Assembly: GCA_040218535.1 (NCBI GenBank)
Contig: JAVJRG010000012.1
Coordinates: forward strand, 744,001 to 808,000
Direction of reading: 5' to 3'
Origin: Lacipirellulaceae bacterium
GTDB taxonomy: Bacteria > Planctomycetota > Planctomycetia > Pirellulales > Lacipirellulaceae
DNA length: 64,000 bases
Both the position numbers and the translations under genes were made by a program. Below, one piece after another: positions 37,828 to 45,852 of this stretch; position 1 is the first letter of the stretch, and each line of letters begins with the position of its first letter. The notes below the pieces were generated by a model. It searched no databases. It worked only from the letters and a program-made list of their open reading frames with translations, and was not told where the DNA came from.

Positions 37828-38031
37828 AGTCTCTATCTCCCCAATAGAGTATCGATGAACAGAACGCACTGCGGCAGGCCGCACGCGATGGTCCACATCA
37901 TACCCCCAGCCAGAGGAGAATGAAACAGATTTTCAGAAAGTAATCACGCCTTTCTGACTGGGACGCGAAGTACAGCTTCTCTTTGTAAGTCGATCGCCTC
38001 AATAGCTTTGAGACAGATCGAGCTGCCGAGA

Positions 38032-39750
38032 TTAGTAGCGTCTTCGGCGCGTCGATGCGAGCCCAGCCAGCAGAGTCGCAACCATCAGCAAGCTAGCCGG
38101 TTCAGGAACGCCCTGCAGACCTGGTCCGCCGGTAAAGTTGTTTTGCCAGGTGAGAAAGTCGACGGCATCGACGCGTGTCGAAGCATCAAAGTTGCCATCG
38201 TTCCAGTCTTCACTGGTACCGTACCCATTGGTCCAGCGAGCCAGATCCGCGGAATCAACATCGCCATCGCGGTCGGCATCACCTGGGTCGATCCCCACAA
38301 CCCCCGTGACCCTGCGAATGGTGCCGTCTCGCTTGTTCATGAAATAAAGCGTCCCATCGGGCCCTTCACCAAAGCGGATATCCGTGCGGCTATAGCTGGC
38401 GTTGTTTTCATCCCGTAGGAATTGCCGGTAGCTTTTGAGCGTGCCGTTGTCGTTGATGGGCACATCGACAAATGGCGCGAGGAAGCCATTGTTGAACTGG
38501 CTGACGTTAGTGAAGTCGTCGCGATCCACTAAGTCATCAACATCGACGGCATAAATCGGGTTGGAGTTTGTCGCGAAGTCGGCAAAGAAGTAAACGCCGT
38601 TGAGCTCGGGAATGTCCGTCCCCCGATAAACGAATCCACCCACAACGGCGGAACTTGAGTTGAAACCATTGTTGTCCGGGTCGTGGTCGTACTGTGCGAC
38701 GGGGTAAATAAACGAGTCGTTGGGATGGTTGGCGGGGAGTGTGCCGAACCCTCCTTCAAACTGAAACGTCCCCTCGCGATCACGCCAGCCGTAGTTCCCA
38801 CCGGACACGCCACGGCTGATCTCTTCAATGTTTCCTTGGCCAATGTCGGAGATGTACATCTCGCCGGTCTTACGGTCCCAGTAGAACTTATGAGAGTTCC
38901 TCAGACCGTAGGCCCAAGCTTCTTGGATGCGATTGGACTGGCCTGCAAAGGGATTGTCGTTGGGAATGGTGTAAGGATCCGTAGCGGTCGCGATCGGATC
39001 AACACGGAGAATCTTTCCATGAGCCCACGCTGAAGGAGTGGTGTCAATGTCTTGGGCCAGATCATTAGGGTCGCCCCCGCTTCCTCCGTCACCAACAGCA
39101 ATGTAGAGGTTCCCATAGTCGGCCGTGCCGGGTGTTGCCGTCGGATTGAAGCCTAAGCGCCCAATGTTGTGGTTGCTGAAAGGTTGTCCAATCCGCATCA
39201 GCTCGCGATACGAACTTGTGTCGACGGTGCCGTTGGCGTTGACCATCCATTCCGCGACGACCGAATCGTGATTCACTCCGGGTGGGGAGTTGAAAATCGT
39301 GGGTGAGGGGCTCCCCGCCAACGGTGTGAAGGCATCGCGGCTGTGCGTTGTGTAGAACTTTCGGTACCCGTCCGACTGTGAGTCATTGAAGTCAGGATGG
39401 AAAGCCAACCCGCGCAGTCCGCCCTCGTTATTGAAGTTAAAGTCGCTCCCCAGAAAGTCAGCCACATCCAGCCACAACGTCGGCGTTGGATTCGCGGCGT
39501 TGGGGTCAAAGCGATAGATCTCACCCCGTTGTTCAATAACATAAGCTTGTCCGGGAGCTCCGCCGAAGACCAATTCTTCCAACCGTGGCGAGTTCCCGCC
39601 GTTGTTGGGAATCGTAACGACATCTTCCAACTGAATCGACCAAGGCGATGTCGGCACCGTGGCGTTGATTGGATTTTGAGCAAACGCCGAAGAAGCAAAG
39701 ACTCCGGTGATCAAAGCTGCGACCAGCGCAGTGTTCCACAAACAGCGCAT
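38032..39750 (-). CDS. Secreted PQQ-type sugar dehydrogenase with dockerin-like and PEP-CTERM tail
   Basis: A 572-residue exported protein. A signal peptide precedes FAQNPINATV. The body is a six-bladed propeller like soluble aldose/sorbosone dehydrogenases: RLEELVFGGAPGQAYVIEQR, GGLRGLAFHPDF, NLYIAVGDGGSGGDPND, GKILRVDP and WAYGLRNSHKFYWD. The family oxidises sugars with bound PQQ and calcium. A dockerin-like pair (GIDPGDADRDGDVDSADLAR, then GNFDASTRVDAVDF) and a PEP-CTERM tail (GVPEPASLLMVATLLAGLA) follow. This suggests surface or extracellular sugar oxidation, next to a secreted PQQ-like propeller. Confidence 0.85.
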   Translation of the reverse strand: MRCLWNTALVAALITGVFASSAFAQNPINATVPTSPWSIQLEDVVTIPNNGGNSPRLEELVFGGAPGQAYVIEQRGEIYRFDPNAANPTPTLWLDVADFLGSDFNFNNEGGLRGLAFHPDFNDSQSDGYRKFYTTHSRDAFTPLAGSPSPTIFNSPPGVNHDSVVAEWMVNANGTVDTSSYRELMRIGQPFSNHNIGRLGFNPTATPGTADYGNLYIAVGDGGSGGDPNDLAQDIDTTPSAWAHGKILRVDPIATATDPYTIPNDNPFAGQSNRIQEAWAYGLRNSHKFYWDRKTGEMYISDIGQGNIEEISRGVSGGNYGWRDREGTFQFEGGFGTLPANHPNDSFIYPVAQYDHDPDNNGFNSSSAVVGGFVYRGTDIPELNGVYFFADFATNSNPIYAVDVDDLVDRDDFTNVSQFNNGFLAPFVDVPINDNGTLKSYRQFLRDENNASYSRTDIRFGEGPDGTLYFMNKRDGTIRRVTGVVGIDPGDADRDGDVDSADLARWTNGYGTSEDWNDGNFDASTRVDAVDFLTWQNNFTGGPGLQGVPEPASLLMVATLLAGLASTRRRRY

Positions 39751-39911
39751 GTGAGAGTTCCCCTACTTGTTCCGTGAAAAGTGCGTTGCAAATCGCCTGA
39801 ACGCACTGCCGAGACAATTATGCTCAGTTGCTGGCCTCGAGCAGCGAACGAGCGAATTCCCGTGCAGCCCTATTATCAACCAATGCCCGGCTTCATTGCA
39901 AATGATAGCAG

Positions 39912-41204
39912 TCAGTTTTCACTGCCAAACAAGAACAAATGCTTCTCGCCACGTACCAACAGCCGGTTGCGGACTGCCACAGGGGTGGCGATGGTTTTTT
40001 CTCCGAGCTCGTTCTCGGCGAGGACTTCGAATTCGTTTTCTGTCGAGACGACGAAGATCGTTCCGTCTTCTCGGGTGCAATACAGATTGCCGCCGGCAAG
40101 AATCGGAGACGCGTAATACTTGTTGCGATTCTTGGGCAACTTGAACTCGTCGAGTGTCTTGCCCGTTTGTAGGTCGAGCTTGGTGAGTTGTCGTTTGTCA
40201 CCGAGAACGAACACTTGATCGCCATGAATAATCGGCGTGGGCACGTCGGCTCCAAGATCGTGACGGCGCCAGAGCTCAGCGTCTGCGGTAATGTCGCCGT
40301 GGTTTTCCTTGAGACTCACGGCAGCCAAATGCTCCGCGCGACCGTAGGGAACGACAGCCACTTCGGGCGTGACCGCAGCGGAAGCGATCACCCGCCACAT
40401 GCCTTTTTCTTCCGGGTTGAAGCCGCCACATTCCCAAACAAGATTTCCGGTCGCCGCGTCATGTCCTGTTAGGTGATCGGCTCCCCACGTGACGATCGTC
40501 AGCGCGCCACCTTGCTTGATAACGTGTGGCGTCGTGTACGCCTGATCGGACTCCCGGGGACGCTTGTACTGGCGTCGGGTCTTCCAAGCGACTTCGCCAT
40601 CGCCCAAGTTGAAGGCCACCATGTAAGAATCCCCTTCCTGCATGACCGCGACGACCACTTTGTCGCCGGCAAGAACGGGCGACGTGCCCAAGTCCCACCA
40701 GAGAGTATTCTCGCCGTACATCTCTTGGAGGTTCTTCTCCCAGATCCGGTTGCCGTCGAAATCCCAGCACGAGAGCCGTCCGCTTTTGAAGTACGCGACA
40801 ACAACCTTCCCGTCGGTCACGGGTGAAGGATTCGCGCCGCTGCCGTTGGGGTGCTTGCCGTTTTTGCCAGGACCGAGCGGACGGAGCCAAACGGTGTCGG
40901 CCGTCGGTTGCGATCTCTCGAACTGGTAACAGGCGATCGCGTCGGTTGGTGGTCCTTCCTTCTGCGGGATCGAACAAGTCACAAAGACGAACTCGCCCCA
41001 AACAACTGGCGTCGAACTACCGATGCCGGGGAGTTCCGCTTTCCAAAGCAAATTCTGCTCTGGAGAGAACTCCACAGGAAAATCACCTTCAGCAACGCTG
41101 TTGTCGCTGGGGCCGCGCCACCCCGGCCAGTTGGCGGTTTGCTTGGCAAAGCTGGTGTTACAGAGAAGAAGCAGGCCAGTCACAGCGATGAAGAAGGATT
41201 TCAT
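39912..41204 (-). CDS. Secreted PQQ-like beta-propeller protein
   Basis: A 430-residue exported protein with signal peptide (MKSFFIAVTGLLLLCNTSFA) and the same opening as the protein at 10499 (NWPGWRGPSDNSVAEG). Propeller blades show VVWGEFVFVTC, AVMQEGDSYMVAFNL, GQGELWxxxxLG-type strands and repeated QTGKTLDE and DAATGNLVWE motifs. It could be a quinoprotein-like dehydrogenase or a BamB-like scaffold; no cofactor residues are claimed. It is the upstream gene in a leftward pair with the sugar dehydrogenase. Confidence 0.82.
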   Translation of the reverse strand: MKSFFIAVTGLLLLCNTSFAKQTANWPGWRGPSDNSVAEGDFPVEFSPEQNLLWKAELPGIGSSTPVVWGEFVFVTCSIPQKEGPPTDAIACYQFERSQPTADTVWLRPLGPGKNGKHPNGSGANPSPVTDGKVVVAYFKSGRLSCWDFDGNRIWEKNLQEMYGENTLWWDLGTSPVLAGDKVVVAVMQEGDSYMVAFNLGDGEVAWKTRRQYKRPRESDQAYTTPHVIKQGGALTIVTWGADHLTGHDAATGNLVWECGGFNPEEKGMWRVIASAAVTPEVAVVPYGRAEHLAAVSLKENHGDITADAELWRRHDLGADVPTPIIHGDQVFVLGDKRQLTKLDLQTGKTLDEFKLPKNRNKYYASPILAGGNLYCTREDGTIFVVSTENEFEVLAENELGEKTIATPVAVRNRLLVRGEKHLFLFGSEN

Positions 41205-41310
41205 GGTTTGCTCGGAGTGTGTAGCTAGTCATTCTCAAGTGAGAACTTGATTATAGTAAATTCTCTCAAGGATTGAGGTCTAGAAAATGGGCACTTGCAG
41301 AAGACTCAGA

Positions 41311-41401
41311 ACCCCCAGCTTGCGCTAGGGGCTAGGGTTTGCTCAGCTACTAACTCCTCCAAGCTCCAAGACCCCTAGCCCCTAGCGCAAGCTAGGGGTT
41401 T
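41311..41401. repeat. CTAG-type REP hairpin pair P1
   Basis: Two inverted units: 41311-41340 (minus-strand reading CTAG, CCCCTAGC, GCAA, GCTGGGGG) and 41371-41401 (plus-strand CTAG, CCCCTAGC, GCAA, GCTAGGGG, TTT). Each is a hairpin with a GNRA-type loop; the spacer is 30 nt. P1 lies 16 bp after the stop codon of the transposase gene. Confidence 0.95.
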
Positions 41402-41417
41402 GCAGATTCGTAGAATA

Positions 41418-41921
41418 TCAAGTTGAACCAGGATCGACCCAGCCTCGGTCTTCGTACCACTGCCAACCTTGGTGCTTTGGCAGATAGACCCTCAGCAGGT
41501 AGTTGAAGTGCTCTTCGTCGCTGACCTGCTTGCGACTCGCTTCACGAGAAAACCAGGGTCGACCTGTGATGCCTGCAGCACGCGAAAGATCGAGCGCGAG
41601 TAGGTTCTTGATCCGACCTCGAACTTTTCTGAACGTGAGATGCTCATTACGCCAACTGACCACAGCGTGAAGGTGCGTTCGGTCAGTGGCCACGCCATGC
41701 AGTCGATAGTCTTCCGTTTCTGCAATCGCTTGAAGCCTCTCGATCAATCGTTGCTGAGTTCCGCGAGTGAAGTAGAACACTTCATGCTTCATCACGCTGC
41801 GATACGACTTTGCTAAGGGCTGACTGGTCGGTTGGTAGCCTTGGTTTTTCTGCGTGTACCCTCGCCGATGATCGGGGAGCCAGGTTCCGAAACCATGGTG
41901 AGTAAAAAGGTATACAGGCAT
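41418..41921 (-). CDS. REP-associated tyrosine transposase-like protein (Y1/IS200 family)
   Basis: A 167-residue protein with the HUH single-strand nuclease layout of the Y1 transposase family: an N-terminal strand, the HUH motif HLHAVVSW (residues about 84-91), then a C-terminal helix with a catalytic-tyrosine candidate in HFNYLLRVYLPKH. IS200-type enzymes move insertion sequences, but RAYTs are solitary, domesticated relatives that recognise REP hairpins. Here the gene has REP pairs on both sides (41311-41401, 42045-42135) and no insertion-sequence ends, which fits the RAYT form. The N terminus MPVYLFTHHGFGTWLPD is typical of a planctomycete branch. It probably handles the CTAG hairpins as single strands; that is inference. 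Confidence 0.85.
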   Translation of the reverse strand: MPVYLFTHHGFGTWLPDHRRGYTQKNQGYQPTSQPLAKSYRSVMKHEVFYFTRGTQQRLIERLQAIAETEDYRLHGVATDRTHLHAVVSWRNEHLTFRKVRGRIKNLLALDLSRAAGITGRPWFSREASRKQVSDEEHFNYLLRVYLPKHQGWQWYEDRGWVDPGST

Positions 41922-42044
41922 ACACCTATCGTAGCGAGAGTAGAGACCTATGCCAACCTTATTCTTGGAAAAGAGCTTTAAGCAATCGAAGGTGTTGTTG
42001 AGGCTTCGGACGTTCTTGGGGGCTCGAACGCTTTTGGCACTTCG

Positions 42045-42135
42045 AACCCCTAGCTCGCGCTAGGGGCTAGGGGTTGTTCTTGTGGCGAACGTCACCACTG
42101 CTTCGATCTCTAGCCCCTAGCGCAAGCTAGGGGTT
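42045..42135. repeat. CTAG-type REP hairpin pair P2
   Basis: Unit 42045-42075 (minus-strand reading CTAG, CCCCTAGC, GCGA, GCTAGGGG, TT) and unit 42110-42135 (CTAG, CCCCTAGC, GCAA, GCTAGGGG, TT), inverted, with a 34-nt spacer. It lies 23 bp after the restriction-modification stop codon and 124 bp before the transposase start. Confidence 0.95.
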
Positions 42136-42158
42136 CGCGTCACCAGCAAGTTGCGTTT

Positions 42159-45100
42159 CTACTTCGCGAACTCGTCATACAACGCAAGTATGTGTTGCGC
42201 AGTGCTACGATTATCACGTAGCAGCGTCGTCTCCTCGTGAATGCCTTTGAACGTGCTGAGAATGTACTCCGCGTCGTCGCGGTTGATTCCATAAAGATGA
42301 AAATAGGCCGCGTCGAGCTCGGCCATCAGGTGGGCCCGCTGGGCCTCGTCCCATTTGTTGAGCCGCCCGTTGTACTCTTTTTGGAAACTGCCACTGGTGA
42401 AGTCGCACGCCTCGGCCAACGGCAGCATGTCTTCAGCCGTACAAGTGAGCTTGAGGACCCGCTCGCTGATCCAGGTTTCCAGCGTGGTCTGCTGGTCCCA
42501 GGGGCACGGTTTGGCGTAGGTGTCGGGAGGGAGGACGGGGAGCTGCTCGACAATGAAAAAGTTCATGTGTGTCCCGCCGGTCTTTTGCTTCGCTAAGAAA
42601 TCAACACACATTGCATTCAGGCAAGCCAGCAAGCAGGCTTGCAATCTGACCTCAGCACTCTCAAAGAGGATAATTGGAGCTGTGTTGATGACTCCGACAC
42701 ACGGAATTGCACATGCGAGTAGTGTTCGTTGGTCCGTAGCACGGGTAATATCTCTGAATGCCAATAGAAAAGGCGGAAGTGAATTCTCAAACTGATCCAA
42801 TACGTTACTTTTATCCGTCCAGAATCGTGGAAGAACTAAATGTTCGGGGTTCTGATGCTGTACTAAGGTGGTCTCGTGCGTTTGCCCCTGGTTAATCCAA
42901 TTGCTGGTGTCTTCGAAAACGGTGCCATGGCGGTGATCATAAGGACGGAACATTTTCGCTTCGTAGATTGGCAGCCGGATGTCATCGCCTTTACTCCAAT
43001 GGTTGCCTTTCAAGCTCCACCCTTGGGCCTGCAAGTCAGTTGCTTCGTCGAATAGCTCCGCATCGTTTGTTTGGTGGTACATAGCCTTGAAAGAGATGCC
43101 CCACGAGTTGCCAGTCGGTCCTTTGCGAGTCCTATCGATGAGAACCGGCACGTGCCGATAAATTTGCTTGGCAAGCTCCGCGTCACGGCGTGTTTCAAGT
43201 ATGGGACACGTTTTCGTATTCGGATTGAGCAGTTTTATATCATCACCGGAAAGTGGAATATGTCTGTTACTATCCTCAAGCTCATCCATCCAGTGTATGA
43301 AGAAAGCGAAGTCTGCATGATCGGTCTGACGCGATGAGCCAAAGAAGCTCAAAATGCAGAAGCGAAACGAGGCGTGAACATCGGGAAAGTAAATCTTCTT
43401 GTTTTCAAAATCATAGAGCCGAATCAGCCGGTCGTTCTCCGCGACTTCGGCAAAGAAATCCTTGGTCGTCTTATCGCTGGCAATGCCTGAGGGAACGAGC
43501 AACCCGACGCGACCTCTCGGCGCCACAAGCTGTGAGCCTAACTCCGCGAACACAGCATACGTGTTGATGTCCCCCTTGCCGGTCAGCGGGTACTGATCGC
43601 TCTTGCGACAATACGTGAGCAGCGACGCGGCAGCTTCTTGGGCCTGCTCGTAACGCTCGTAGAGGGCCGGGTCTTCGGATTCGAGCGTAGCGACCAGCTT
43701 TCTCCGCTTAGCGGCATTCGTGGCGGTGGCGATTTCCGGGGCGGGTAGCGAGAAGAACTCGCGCTCTTGCAGCTTGATCCGCTCCCAGGGCGGATTCCCA
43801 ATCACGCAGTCAAACCCCTGTTGCTCGCGGTCGAACACATGAGCAAATCGCTCCCGCCAGTCGAAACCCGCGGGGTGGACTTCCGCGTCGTGAACCAGCG
43901 AGTTGCCGTGAACGATGTTTTCACTGAGCTTCGCCAGCGTCTGCCCCGGCGTCGCACTGCGGATCCAGAGGGCCAGTTGCGTGATCTCGACCGCTTCGGG
44001 CGAGAGGTCGACGCCGTAGAGGTTGTCTTCGAGAATCCACTGCGGCACGAGCGCCTGTTGGACGACGGCCTGCTCCTTGGCCTTCTTGTTACCCAACTGC
44101 GTCAGGTGTTCAAGCACTTCAAAGTAACGGCTTTCCAGCGTGTTATACGCCTGAAACAAAAACGCCCCGGAGCCACAGGCGGGGTCAACGACGCGCAGAT
44201 CGCGCAAGATCGCGAGGCAGCCGTTCCAATAGTCGGGCGTGTCGGGCGTTTTTCCCAGGTCGGCCTTTTTCTTCGACGTGCCTTGCTCGATGGCCAAGTC
44301 GCGGAAGCGTTCCTCGATCAGTTCGTCGACCGTGTACAGCACGATCCGGCTCGTCAGTTCGGCTGGCGTGTAATAAACGCCCAGTTGCTTCCGCTTGGCC
44401 GACTGCGGCATCTGCGCGTAGCGCTCGCTCTTTTCGGCATCGCCGAAGAGGCCCGTGGTTTTCAGCTTTTCCAGCTCGGTGATTGAGCGCTCGAACAGAT
44501 GACCGAGGACGTCGAGATTCACTTCGTCGGCGAAGTCGAACTCGCCGACGAAGCGAAAGAATTCCGTCCAACGGTCGTCGAGTTCCAGCTCGTCCGCGGG
44601 CGATTGCTTGAAGAGCCCGCCATTGTACGCGGGGATTTGACCCCCGTTGGTGTGGATGGTGGTCGGCTGGCCCTCATCGACAAAGCGGAACAGCGTTTTG
44701 AAGTTTTGCCAACGCGGGTTGGTGATTGCGCTGAACGCGGGCAGGTTTTCGTACGCTCGCTTGATGGTTTCCTTGGGCAACAGGCCGCGATCTTCGCAGA
44801 AGGCGATGAACACCACGCGGTCGAGCAGACGCTGGGCGTACTCGATGGAGTCTTCAATCGAGTGCTTCAAATCGTGGTGCAAGTGGGCGACGAAGTCGAG
44901 CCGATGTTTGGAGTAAGCATCGTAGAGTTTGTCGCTCACTTCGCGCTGGCGGTTCTGCGTGCTTTTCAGTAGCTGTAGCGCCTTCGGTTCTTCCTTGGCG
45001 ATGCCCTTCACGAGGCCGTTGTAACGGAAGATGGCATAGAACTGACGAAACACCGCCAGCGAAGCAAGCGACTGCAGGGAGAAGTGTTCGTACGCTCGCT

Positions 45101-45677
45101 TGGTCGAACCGCGTTCGTACAGCCGGAAACTGACCATATTGGTGACGATGCCCCAGCGGCAGCCGCTGGGCATGTTCACCAGATAATCCCAGCACTGATC
45201 AACGGCCGTGCGACCACCCGCGCGGTCGCGGTCGAGATGCACGCGGGGGCCTTTGAGTTCGAGCACCGCTTTGGGTTCGGGCTCAAGTTCTTCTCCAAAG
45301 TTGCCCAGCACGGCGTCGGGAAATTGGCCGGACAGATTGTACTGTTGCTCGAGATTCCACTTCGTGGCGTCAGTGGCCACGCCGGGATAGCCCAGAACTT
45401 TGTCGAAGAGGTCCGCGAAGAATTCGCCTTCGAGTTGGCGCTCGGACTTTTTCTTCAGTCGCCCCTTCTTATCGAGTTCGACCCACTTGAGGACGATCTC
45501 GTGAGCAGCAGCCACCGCGGCTTCATCAAGCCGGTTGTCCTCACCCGCATCGCGGACCAGCCGAGCCAGGAATAGCCGGTCGGTCTTATTCTGTCGCTGG
45601 GCGACCGGGTTTTCTTTGGCGATGAGGTCTTGTTCGGCCATGGCGTCGGAGAGGAAGCGTTCGGGCAGCGCGAGCAC
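42159..45677 (-). CDS. Single-chain restriction-modification enzyme (Type IIG-like, Eco57I-type methylase)
   Basis: A 1,172-residue enzyme joining cleavage, N6-adenine methylation and target recognition. The start is a GTG at 45677; an in-frame ATG at 45641 would remove 12 residues. Residues about 85-145 carry a PD-(D/E)xK nuclease motif (D121 in QFPDAVLGNF, then E140 and K142 in AVLELKG). The methylase has motif I VDPACGSGAFLF at about 495 and the N6-adenine motif IGNPPWERI at about 626. Residues about 740-1025 should hold the target recognition domain, and their DNA is clearly more AT-rich than the rest. No separate specificity or methylase gene is near. REP pairs flank the gene on both sides. 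Confidence 0.9.
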   Translation of the reverse strand: MLALPERFLSDAMAEQDLIAKENPVAQRQNKTDRLFLARLVRDAGEDNRLDEAAVAAAHEIVLKWVELDKKGRLKKKSERQLEGEFFADLFDKVLGYPGVATDATKWNLEQQYNLSGQFPDAVLGNFGEELEPEPKAVLELKGPRVHLDRDRAGGRTAVDQCWDYLVNMPSGCRWGIVTNMVSFRLYERGSTKRAYEHFSLQSLASLAVFRQFYAIFRYNGLVKGIAKEEPKALQLLKSTQNRQREVSDKLYDAYSKHRLDFVAHLHHDLKHSIEDSIEYAQRLLDRVVFIAFCEDRGLLPKETIKRAYENLPAFSAITNPRWQNFKTLFRFVDEGQPTTIHTNGGQIPAYNGGLFKQSPADELELDDRWTEFFRFVGEFDFADEVNLDVLGHLFERSITELEKLKTTGLFGDAEKSERYAQMPQSAKRKQLGVYYTPAELTSRIVLYTVDELIEERFRDLAIEQGTSKKKADLGKTPDTPDYWNGCLAILRDLRVVDPACGSGAFLFQAYNTLESRYFEVLEHLTQLGNKKAKEQAVVQQALVPQWILEDNLYGVDLSPEAVEITQLALWIRSATPGQTLAKLSENIVHGNSLVHDAEVHPAGFDWRERFAHVFDREQQGFDCVIGNPPWERIKLQEREFFSLPAPEIATATNAAKRRKLVATLESEDPALYERYEQAQEAAASLLTYCRKSDQYPLTGKGDINTYAVFAELGSQLVAPRGRVGLLVPSGIASDKTTKDFFAEVAENDRLIRLYDFENKKIYFPDVHASFRFCILSFFGSSRQTDHADFAFFIHWMDELEDSNRHIPLSGDDIKLLNPNTKTCPILETRRDAELAKQIYRHVPVLIDRTRKGPTGNSWGISFKAMYHQTNDAELFDEATDLQAQGWSLKGNHWSKGDDIRLPIYEAKMFRPYDHRHGTVFEDTSNWINQGQTHETTLVQHQNPEHLVLPRFWTDKSNVLDQFENSLPPFLLAFRDITRATDQRTLLACAIPCVGVINTAPIILFESAEVRLQACLLACLNAMCVDFLAKQKTGGTHMNFFIVEQLPVLPPDTYAKPCPWDQQTTLETWISERVLKLTCTAEDMLPLAEACDFTSGSFQKEYNGRLNKWDEAQRAHLMAELDAAYFHLYGINRDDAEYILSTFKGIHEETTLLRDNRSTAQHILALYDEFAK

Positions 45678-45727
45678 GCATGATAGCCGGTGTTGGCCGC
45701 CCCTTTAAGCGGGCGTTTCGAACCCTG

Positions 45728-45836
45728 AACCCCTAGCTTGCGCTAGGGGCTAGTGTGTCCTGAGGAAGAAGCGTCTCCAGATTGGAAACTTCTAGAACTT
45801 TACATCCCCCCTAGCCCCTAGCGCAAGCTAGGGGTT
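45728..45836. repeat. CTAG-type REP hairpin pair P3
   Basis: Unit 45728-45753 and unit 45811-45836 are inverted copies of CTAG, CCCCTAGC, GCAA, GCTAGGGG, TT, separated by 57 nt. It lies 16 bp after the GH95 stop codon and upstream of the restriction-modification start. Confidence 0.95.
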
Positions 45837-45852
45837 CCCCACGCACAATCAT

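Noticed and set aside
41418-41921. A complete IS200/IS605 insertion sequence
   Set aside because: No TnpB and no clear insertion-sequence ends are seen; the flanking hairpins are a dispersed repeat family found elsewhere without the gene.
42159-45677. BREX PglX or a Type I methylase with lost partners
   Set aside because: The N-terminal PD-(D/E)xK motif in the same chain and the absence of brx or hsd neighbours favour a single-chain Type IIG enzyme.
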